The notes below the pieces were generated by a model. It ran no database searches. It was not told the origin of the DNA and saw nothing but the letters and a program-made list of their open reading frames with translations. The position numbers were made by a program, and so were the translations under genes. From Nocardioides faecalis (GTDB taxonomy: Bacteria; Actinomycetota; Actinomycetes; Propionibacteriales; Nocardioidaceae), in the NCBI RefSeq assembly GCF_018388425.1, contig NZ_CP074406.1:1860001-1924000 (forward strand): a stretch of 64,000 bases of DNA, given 5' to 3'. Positions 57,985 to 64,000 of the stretch are shown here, piece by piece (within the stretch, counting starts at the first letter, position 1; each line of letters starts with the position of its first letter).

Positions 57985-59399
57985 CTTCGATCGAGGAGCT
58001 GAACCCCGAGCTCAAGGGCATCGGACGCTACGAGTTCGGCTGGGCCGACAAGAACGATGTCGGCGCCGACGCCAAGCGCGGGCTCAGCGAGGAGGTCGTG
58101 CGCGACATCTCCTCGAAGAAGTCCGAGCCCGACTGGATGCTCGACCTCCGGCTGAAGGGCCTGAAGCTCTTCGACCGCAAGCCGATGCCCACCTGGGGCT
58201 CGGACCTGTCGGCCATCGACTTCGACAACATCAAGTACTTCGTGCGCTCCTCGGAGAAGCAGGCCGCCACCTGGGACGACCTGCCCGAGGACATCAAGAA
58301 CACCTACGACAAGCTCGGCATCCCGGAGGCGGAGAAGCAGCGCCTGGTCTCCGGCGTCGCCGCGCAGTACGAGTCCGAGGTCGTCTACCACTCCATCCGT
58401 GAGGACCTCGAGGCCCAGGGTGTGCTGTTCCTGGACACCGACACCGCGCTCAAGGAGCAGCCGGAGCTGTTCCGGGAGTACTTCGGCACCGTCATCCCGG
58501 TCGGGGACAACAAGTTCGCCGCGCTGAACACGTCCGTGTGGTCCGGCGGGTCGTTCATCTACGTCCCCAAGGGCGTGCACGTCGACATCCCGCTGCAGGC
58601 CTACTTCCGGATCAACACCGAGAACATGGGCCAGTTCGAGCGGACCCTGATCATCGTCGACGAGGACGCCTACGTGCACTACGTCGAGGGCTGCACCGCG
58701 CCGATCTACTCCTCGGACTCGCTGCACTCCGCGGTCGTGGAGATCATCGTCAAGAAGGGCGGCCGCTGCCGCTACACGACCATCCAGAACTGGTCGAACA
58801 ACGTCTACAACCTGGTGACCAAGCGCGCGGTCTGCGAGGCCGGCGCCACCATGGAGTGGGTCGACGGCAACATCGGCTCCAAGGTCACCATGAAGTACCC
58901 GGCCGTCTACCTGATGGGCGAGCACGCCAAGGGCGAGACGCTGTCCATCGCGTTCGCCGGCGAGGGCCAGCACCAGGACGCCGGCGCCAAGATGGTGCAC
59001 GCCGCCCCGAACACCTCCAGCTCGATCCTGAGCAAGTCGGTCGCGCGCGGCGGCGGTCGTACGTCGTACCGCGGCCTGATCCAGATCAACGAGGGCGCGC
59101 ACGGCTCGAAGTCGAACGTGCTGTGCGACGCGCTGCTGGTCGACCAGATCAGCCGCTCGGACACCTACCCCTACGTCGACATCCGCGAGGACGACGTGTC
59201 CATGGGCCACGAGGCGAGCGTCTCGAAGGTCTCCGACGACCAGCTCTTCTACCTCATGTCGCGCGGCATGGCGGAGGACGAGGCGATGGCGATGATCGTG
59301 CGCGGCTTCGTCGAGCCGATCGCCAAGGAGCTGCCGATGGAGTACGCCCTCGAGCTCAACCGCCTGATCGAGCTGCAGATGGAGGGCGCGGTCGGCTGA
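57981..59399 (+). CDS. sufB: FeS cluster assembly scaffold SufB, 472 aa
   Basis: Part of the SufBCD scaffold. Start [21 protein letters not shown]; the middle has [52 protein letters not shown], and the C-terminal region [21 protein letters not shown] with candidate cluster cysteines. No intein is inserted, unlike M. tuberculosis SufB. AAGGAGGAGG precedes the ATG. A 91-base gap with a strong hairpin separates it from sufD. Confidence 0.95.
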   Translation: MTSIEELNPELKGIGRYEFGWADKNDVGADAKRGLSEEVVRDISSKKSEPDWMLDLRLKGLKLFDRKPMPTWGSDLSAIDFDNIKYFVRSSEKQAATWDDLPEDIKNTYDKLGIPEAEKQRLVSGVAAQYESEVVYHSIREDLEAQGVLFLDTDTALKEQPELFREYFGTVIPVGDNKFAALNTSVWSGGSFIYVPKGVHVDIPLQAYFRINTENMGQFERTLIIVDEDAYVHYVEGCTAPIYSSDSLHSAVVEIIVKKGGRCRYTTIQNWSNNVYNLVTKRAVCEAGATMEWVDGNIGSKVTMKYPAVYLMGEHAKGETLSIAFAGEGQHQDAGAKMVHAAPNTSSSILSKSVARGGGRTSYRGLIQINEGAHGSKSNVLCDALLVDQISRSDTYPYVDIREDDVSMGHEASVSKVSDDQLFYLMSRGMAEDEAMAMIVRGFVEPIAKELPMEYALELNRLIELQMEGAVG

Positions 59400-59427
59400 C
59401 CGGCCCCCGCCACCGGAGTTCCGGGGA

Positions 59428-59454
59428 CCGGCGTGCCTCGAGCAGGCACGCCGG
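59428..59454 (+). terminator. Strong hairpin between sufB and sufD
   Basis: CCGGCGTGCCT-CGAGC-AGGCACGCCGG is a perfect 11-bp stem with a 5-base loop. It starts 28 bases after the sufB stop and ends 36 before the sufD GTG. It has no T-run and every other junction of this operon is tight, so it looks like a processing or partial-termination element within the operon. Confidence 0.55.
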
Positions 59455-59490
59455 GCCCCGCCAGGTCTCAACCAGAAAGCGAACCACGTA

Positions 59491-60660
59491 GTGACAGTGA
59501 CTGAGAGCGTCCAGGCGGCGCTGGAGCAGGACCGGGTGGACAGCCACCTGAACCCGCCTGCCTCCTACGACCTGGCCGACCACCCCGTGCCCACCGGCCG
59601 TGAGGAGGTGTGGCGCTTCACCCCGCTCAAGCGGTTGCGCGGCATCCTCGACGGCGAGGCCGGCACGAGTGCTCCCCAGTGGAGCACCGAGCTGCCCGCC
59701 GGCGTGACGCTGAGCGAGATCCCGGCCGAGCAGGCCGTCGCGCTCGGTGAGCTCGCGCCCAACGAGCGGCCCGCAGCCCTGGCCGCGGCCCGCGCCGAGA
59801 CGGCGCTGCTGCTCGACGTGCCGGCCGAGGCCGTCGTGGCCGAGCCGGTCGTCCTGCGCCTGGACGGCAAGAGCGTCGAGGACCTGCTCTGGGGCCGCCT
59901 CGTGGTCCGGGTCGGCGCCCACGCCGAGGTGACCATCGTGCTCGTGCACACCGGGTCGGCGCGCTACTCCGCTATCCAGACCTTCGTGGTCGGCGACGGC
60001 GCGAAGGTCAACGTCCTCACGCTGCAGGACTGGGCCGACGACGCGGTGCACCTGGGCCGCGACGCGATCCGCGTGGGCCGCGACGCCTACGTCAAGCACA
60101 CCTCGATCTCGTTCGGCGGCGACGTCGTGCGGATGCACGCCAACGTCGAGTACGACGGCCCCGGCGGCGAGGCCGAGCTGCTCGGCCTCTACTTCGCCGA
60201 CGCCGGCCAGCACCTCGAGCACCGGCTCTTCGCCGACCACAACGCCCCGAAGACCAAGAGCAACGTGATCTACAAGGGCGCGCTGCAGGGCCAGAAGGCG
60301 CACACCGTGTGGATCGGCAACGTGCTGATCCGCAAGGTCGCCGAGGGCATCGAGACCTACGAGGAGAACCGCAACCTGATCCTCACCGACGGCACCCAGT
60401 GCGACTCGGTCCCCAACCTGGAGATCGAGACCGGTGAGATCGCGGGTGCGGGCCACGCCTCGGCCACCGCCCGCTTCGACGACGAGCAGCTGTTCTACCT
60501 GCGCTCGCGCGGGGTCTCGGAGAAGGAGGCGCAGCGCCTGGTGGTGCACGGCTTCTTCAACGACCTGATCCGCAAGGTCGGGATCCCCTCGATCGAGGTC
60601 AAGCTGCTGGAGACCGTCGAGGCCGAGCTCGCCCGCAACGTCCTCAAGGAGGAGGCGTGA
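59491..60660 (+). CDS. sufD: FeS cluster assembly protein SufD, 389 aa
   Basis: Partner of SufB and SufC in the scaffold. The C-terminal SufB/D domain carries YFADAGQHLEHRLFADHNAPKTKSNVIYKG near residues 235-265 and RFDDEQLFYLRSRGVSEKEAQRLVVHGFF near 330-358. The N-terminal part is variable, as is usual. GTG start at 59491 (TVTESVQAALEQ); AGAAAGCGAACC upstream gives at best a weak ribosome-binding site. GTGA overlap with the Rieske gene. Confidence 0.94.
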   Translation: MTVTESVQAALEQDRVDSHLNPPASYDLADHPVPTGREEVWRFTPLKRLRGILDGEAGTSAPQWSTELPAGVTLSEIPAEQAVALGELAPNERPAALAAARAETALLLDVPAEAVVAEPVVLRLDGKSVEDLLWGRLVVRVGAHAEVTIVLVHTGSARYSAIQTFVVGDGAKVNVLTLQDWADDAVHLGRDAIRVGRDAYVKHTSISFGGDVVRMHANVEYDGPGGEAELLGLYFADAGQHLEHRLFADHNAPKTKSNVIYKGALQGQKAHTVWIGNVLIRKVAEGIETYEENRNLILTDGTQCDSVPNLEIETGEIAGAGHASATARFDDEQLFYLRSRGVSEKEAQRLVVHGFFNDLIRKVGIPSIEVKLLETVEAELARNVLKEEA

Positions 60661-61022
60661 GCTTCGAACGCGCCTGCGCGCTGAGCGAGATCGACACCGA
60701 CGAGGCCCGCGCGGTCACCGTCGGCGGCGTCGAGCTCGCCCTGGCCAAGGTCGAGCAGGCCGACGGCGGCGCCGAGGTCTTCGCGCTGCAGGACCTCTGC
60801 TCGCACGCGGCCGTGCCGCTCAGCGAGGGCGAGGTCGTCGACGGCACCGTCGAGTGCTGGCTGCACGGCTCCTGCTTCGACCTGCGCACCGGCAAGCCCG
60901 CCAACTTCCCGGCCACCGAGCCGGTTGCCACCTTCCCTGTCGAGCTGCGCCCCGACCCCTCGGGCGCCATCGACGTGTACGTCGACGTACAGACCACCCT
61001 GAACGGAGTGACCCCCGCATGA
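60657..61022 (+). CDS. Rieske-type 2Fe-2S ferredoxin in the suf operon, 121 aa
   Basis: A small soluble Rieske protein with CSHAAVPLSEG and CWLHGSCFDLRTG (near residues 45-80) as the CxH...CxxH cluster site. It is similar to ferredoxin subunits of dioxygenases. In actinobacterial suf operons it sits between sufD and sufC, as here, and may deliver electrons or accept new clusters. Overlaps sufD and sufC by four bases each. Confidence 0.9.
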   Translation: MSFERACALSEIDTDEARAVTVGGVELALAKVEQADGGAEVFALQDLCSHAAVPLSEGEVVDGTVECWLHGSCFDLRTGKPANFPATEPVATFPVELRPDPSGAIDVYVDVQTTLNGVTPA

Positions 61023-61777
61023 CCAAGCTGGAGATCAAGGACCTGCACGTCCAGGTCAGCACCGAGGACGGCCCCAAGGAGATCCTGAAGGGCGTCACGC
61101 TCACCATCAACGGCGGTGAGACGCACGCGATCATGGGCCCCAACGGCTCGGGCAAGTCGACGCTGGCCTACTCGATCGCCGGCCACCCGCGCTACGAGGT
61201 CACCAGCGGCACCGTGACCCTCGACGGCGAGGACGTGCTGGAGATGTCGGTCGACGAGCGGGCCCGCGCCGGCCTGTTCCTCGCGATGCAGTACCCGGTC
61301 GAGGTGCCCGGCGTCTCGGTGGCGAACTTCCTGCGCACCGCCAAGACCGCCGTCGACGGCGAGGCGCCGAAGCTGCGCACCTGGATCAAGGAGGTCAACG
61401 GCGCCCTGGAGAAGATGAACCTCGACCCGACGTTCTCCCAGCGCTCGGTCAACGAGGGCTTCTCCGGCGGTGAGAAGAAGCGCCACGAGATCGCCCAGCT
61501 CGACCTGCTCGACCCGAAGGTCGCGGTCCTCGACGAGACCGACTCCGGTCTCGACATCGACGCCCTCAAGGTCGTCTCCGACGGCGTCAACCGGTTCCGC
61601 GAGCGCGACGCCAAGGGCGTCCTGCTGATCACCCACTACACCCGGATCCTGCGCTACATCCGCCCCGACCGGGTGCACGTGTTCGTGGCCGGCCGCGTCG
61701 CCGAGTCCGGCGGCCCGGAGCTGGCCGAGGAGCTCGAGGCCAACGGCTACGACCGCTTCCTCAAGGCGTCGGTCTGA
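61019..61777 (+). CDS. sufC: FeS assembly ATPase SufC, 252 aa
   Basis: An ABC-type ATPase that drives the SufBCD scaffold. Walker A GPNGSGKSTLAY near residues 40-51, signature NEGFSGGEKKRHEIAQL near 142-158 (EKKR form typical of SufC), Walker B VAVLDETDSGLDIDAL near 168-183, and the His switch LLITHYTRILRYI. ATG overlaps the Rieske gene stop (ATGA). One base separates its stop from sufS. Confidence 0.96.
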   Translation: MTKLEIKDLHVQVSTEDGPKEILKGVTLTINGGETHAIMGPNGSGKSTLAYSIAGHPRYEVTSGTVTLDGEDVLEMSVDERARAGLFLAMQYPVEVPGVSVANFLRTAKTAVDGEAPKLRTWIKEVNGALEKMNLDPTFSQRSVNEGFSGGEKKRHEIAQLDLLDPKVAVLDETDSGLDIDALKVVSDGVNRFRERDAKGVLLITHYTRILRYIRPDRVHVFVAGRVAESGGPELAEELEANGYDRFLKASV

Positions 61778-61778
61778 G

Positions 61779-63050
61779 ATGACCCTGCACGGACTCCTCC
61801 CCGAGCTGGAGGTCATCCGCAAGGACTTCCCGATCCTCGAGCGCACGCTCGCGGGCGGGATGCCGCTGGTGTACCTCGACAGCGCCAACACCTCGCAGAA
61901 GCCGCAGGTGGTGATCGACACGATGGTCGACCACCTCGAGCGGCACAACGCGAACATCGCCCGCGCGATGCACCAGCTCGGGGCGGAGTCCACCGAGGCG
62001 TTCGAGTCGGCGCGCGACAAGGTGGCGGCCTTCATCGGCGCCCCGGAGCGCGACGAGGTGATCTTCACCAAGAACGCCTCCGAGGCGCTCAACCTGGTGG
62101 CCAACACCCTGGTGTGGGGCTCCGACCTGCAGGTCGGTCCCGGCGACGAGGTGGTGATCACCGAGATGGAGCACCACTCGAACATCGTGCCCTGGCAGCT
62201 GCTCACCCAGCGCACCGGCGCCACGCTGCGCTGGTTCGGGCTCACCGACGACGGCCGCCTCGACCTCTCCCGCATCGACGAGCTGATCACCGAGCGCACG
62301 AAGGTCGTGTCCCTGACCTGGGTCTCGAACATGCTCGGCACGATCAACCCGATCGCCGAGATCACCCGCAAGGCGCACGCCGTCGGCGCGATCGTCGTCG
62401 TCGACGCCTCGCAGGCCGCCCCGCAGCTGCCGATCGACCTGGCCGCGATGCCCACCGAGGAGCGCCCCGACCTGCTCGCCTTCACCGGGCACAAGGTCGT
62501 CGGCCCCACCGGCATCGGCGTCCTCTGGGGCGCCCGGGCCGTGCTCGAGGCGCTGCCGCCGTTCCTCGGTGGCGGCGAGATGATCGAGACCGTGCGGATG
62601 GAGGGCTCGACCTACGCCGGCCTTCCGCACAAGTTCGAGGCCGGCACCCCGCCGATCGTCGAGGCCGTCGGTCTCGGCGCCGCGGTGGAATACCTCGGCC
62701 ACGTGGGCATGGAGGCCCTGCACGCCCACGAGCAGGCGCTCACCGACTACGCGCTGCGCGGACTGCAGACGATCCCCGGCCTCACCGTGCTCGGCCCGCT
62801 GGAGGCCGCAGCCCGTGGTGGCGCGATCTCCTTCGAGCTCGAGGGCGTGCACCCGCACGACATCGCGCAGGTGCTCGACAGCCGCGGCATCGCCGTACGG
62901 GCCGGGCACCACTGCGCGAAGCCGGCGCACGCCCGCTTCGGGGTGCAGAGCTCGACGCGGATGTCGTCGTACCTCTACACGACGCCGGCGGAGATCGACG
63001 CGCTCGTCGAGGGCCTGGAATACACCCGTTCGTACTTCAAGTTGGGCTGA
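61779..63050 (+). CDS. sufS: Cysteine desulfurase SufS, 423 aa
   Basis: A PLP enzyme that takes sulfur from cysteine. YLDSANTSQKPQVVIDTM near residue 32-50; PLP-binding Lys in FTGHKVVGPTGIGVLWG near residue 238; VVDASQAAPQLPID near 207; and the active-site Cys in VRAGHHCAKPAHARFG near residue 380. Class II (SufS) by the HHCAKP loop. Partner SufU follows after 3 bases. Confidence 0.96.
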   Translation: MTLHGLLPELEVIRKDFPILERTLAGGMPLVYLDSANTSQKPQVVIDTMVDHLERHNANIARAMHQLGAESTEAFESARDKVAAFIGAPERDEVIFTKNASEALNLVANTLVWGSDLQVGPGDEVVITEMEHHSNIVPWQLLTQRTGATLRWFGLTDDGRLDLSRIDELITERTKVVSLTWVSNMLGTINPIAEITRKAHAVGAIVVVDASQAAPQLPIDLAAMPTEERPDLLAFTGHKVVGPTGIGVLWGARAVLEALPPFLGGGEMIETVRMEGSTYAGLPHKFEAGTPPIVEAVGLGAAVEYLGHVGMEALHAHEQALTDYALRGLQTIPGLTVLGPLEAAARGGAISFELEGVHPHDIAQVLDSRGIAVRAGHHCAKPAHARFGVQSSTRMSSYLYTTPAEIDALVEGLEYTRSYFKLG

Positions 63051-63053
63051 GCG

Positions 63054-63551
63054 ATGACTGCGCAAGACCTGGATGCCCTCTATCAGGAGATCATCCTCGA
63101 CCACTACAAGAACCCGCACGGCAAGGGGTTGCGCGGCGACGCCGGCGACGCCTCGGCCGCCGAGGTGCACCACGTCAACCCGACCTGCGGCGACGAGGTG
63201 ACCCTGCGGGTCCACCTGGCCGACGGTGCCGACGGCGCCGGCGGGCAGGTCGTCGAGGACGTCTCGTACGACGCCCTCGGCTGCTCGATCTCGCAGGCCT
63301 CCGCCTCGGTGCTCTACGACCTGGTGGTCGGCAAGAGCGTCGAGGAGGCGATGACGATCCACGGTGAGTTCCTCGCCCTGATGCAGGGCAAGGGCACCGT
63401 GGAGCCCGACGAGGAGGTGCTGGAGGACGGCATCGCCTTCGCCGGCGTGGCAAAGTTCCCGGCGCGAGTCAAGTGTGCACTGCTGTCCTGGATGGCGTGG
63501 AAGGACGCGACGACGCAGGTCGTCGCGGCAACAGAGGGAGACAACGCATGA
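63054..63551 (+). CDS. sufU: Zinc-dependent sulfurtransferase SufU, 165 aa
   Basis: Accepts persulfide sulfur from SufS and passes it on. LYQEIILDHYKNPHGKG at the start, and three zinc-ligand Cys in NPTCGDEVTL (near residue 45), LGCSISQAS (near 77) and RVKCALLSW (near 141), plus the conserved Asp of CGDE. Overlaps sufT by four bases (ATGA). Confidence 0.95.
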   Translation: MTAQDLDALYQEIILDHYKNPHGKGLRGDAGDASAAEVHHVNPTCGDEVTLRVHLADGADGAGGQVVEDVSYDALGCSISQASASVLYDLVVGKSVEEAMTIHGEFLALMQGKGTVEPDEEVLEDGIAFAGVAKFPARVKCALLSWMAWKDATTQVVAATEGDNA

Positions 63552-63919
63552 GTGACCACACCGACCTTCCCGACGTCCCGGAGGCGACCGTGAGCGGAAG
63601 CACCTCGGCGTCGGTCGCCGTCGCCGACATCGAGGAGGCGATGAAGGACGTCGTCGACCCCGAGCTCGGCATCAACGTCGTCGACCTCGGCCTGGTCTAC
63701 GGCATCCACGTCGACGAGGGCAGCAACGTCGTGCTCGACATGACGCTGACCTCGGCAGCCTGCCCGCTCACCGACGTGATCACCGACCAGACCGAGGGTG
63801 CGCTCGAGGGCCTGGCCAACGACGTCGCGATCAACTGGGTCTGGATGCCGCCGTGGGGTCCCGACAAGATCACCCCCGACGGCCGCGAGCAGCTGCGCGC
63901 CCTCGGGTTCAACGTCTGA
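63548..63919 (+). CDS. sufT: SufT / MIP18-family FeS maturation factor, 123 aa
   Basis: A DUF59 (MIP18) protein: AMKDVVDPELGINVVDLGLVYGI near residues 32-54, MTLTSAACPLTDVITDQT near 70-87 with the reactive Cys, and INWVWMPPWGPDKIT near 97-111. It assists cluster transfer to target proteins and commonly ends actinobacterial suf operons. A 22-residue acidic Ser/Thr lead precedes the domain. Confidence 0.93.
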   Translation: MSDHTDLPDVPEATVSGSTSASVAVADIEEAMKDVVDPELGINVVDLGLVYGIHVDEGSNVVLDMTLTSAACPLTDVITDQTEGALEGLANDVAINWVWMPPWGPDKITPDGREQLRALGFNV

Positions 63920-63927
63920 GCGCGCCG

Positions 63928-64000
63928 GTGTCCGACACCGAGTCCCTCGTCGCGGCGTTCTGGGAGGTCGCCAAGCGGCGTGCCCGCCTGTCGTCGCTGC
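63928..64000 (+). CDS. Start of an unidentified gene, cut by the window edge
   Basis: A GTG at 63928, 8 bases after the sufT stop, opens a frame (VSDTESLVAAFWEVAKRR and on) that stays open to the window end. Only about 24 residues are visible, so no family can be named. Position suggests co-transcription with suf. Confidence 0.5.
   Translation, partial: MSDTESLVAAFWEVAKRRARLSSL

Overview
This 64 kb window is high-GC chromosomal DNA of an actinobacterium, most likely a Nocardioides-like member of the Propionibacteriales. The support is family content: RbpA, WhiA, KshA/KshB, a mycothiol-type DinB enzyme, F420 chemistry, an actinobacterial SOS box, the GTG/TTG start use, and a C50-carotenoid gene set. 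No tRNA, rRNA, CRISPR array, insertion sequence or prophage gene was seen. Coding density is very high and most operon partners overlap by 1-8 bases.

Region 1 (1-9.7 kb and 15.9-26.2 kb) is a sterol catabolic region split by a carotenoid block. The left arm reads leftward from 6514: a two-module DUF35 protein, two thiolase-like lipid-transfer proteins (Ltp4, Ltp3 types), a membrane protein, a cyclase-family hydrolase and an acyl-CoA ligase cut by the window edge. It reads rightward from 6595 into an F420-type oxidoreductase, an unknown 129-aa protein and a FadD8-like ligase. The right arm has EchA19-, FadD19-, nitronate monooxygenase-, FadD17-, FadE27- and FadE26-like genes, then KshA, a small protein and KshB. 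Gene order and content follow the M. tuberculosis Rv3504-Rv3527 cholesterol region. Five 14-bp boxes fit or nearly fit TnnAACnnGTTnnA, the KstR operator, and sit at the promoters of these units. FadD19, Ltp3 and Ltp4 together point to side-chain removal from C24-branched sterols (phytosterols). KshA/KshB would open ring B.

Region 2 (9.8-15.7 kb) holds idi and a membrane-domain/glycosyltransferase fusion on the plus strand. They converge on crtB-crtI-crtYe-crtYf-crtEb on the minus strand, four of whose junctions are 4-base stop/start overlaps. The set predicts a glycosylated C50 cyclic carotenoid. No GGPP synthase gene is present in the window.

Region 3 (26.2-42.2 kb) is mostly core: tag, a beta-lactamase-fold hydrolase, a DinB-family protein, uvrA behind an SOS box, a lipoprotein-like Rieske protein, a TPR protein, uvrC-rapZ-yvcK-whiA, then gap-pgk-tpiA-secG-rbpA. 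A CRP/GlxR-like site lies before gap.

Region 4 (42.3-57.2 kb) holds a secreted PKD-domain protein with an abrupt C-terminus, metS/metP, and a pentose-phosphate operon tkt-tal-pgi-pgl lacking zwf and opcA at the expected place. ctaB, an ABC transporter coupled to ctaA, and two small membrane proteins follow.

Region 5 (57.2-64 kb) is a complete suf operon: sufR-sufB-sufD-Rieske ferredoxin-sufC-sufS-sufU-sufT, plus the start of one more gene at the edge.

Many first genes have a TAnnnT hexamer 6-7 bases before the start codon and no Shine-Dalgarno sequence, which suggests leaderless mRNAs. In the sterol genes this hexamer is partly built into the KstR-like box.
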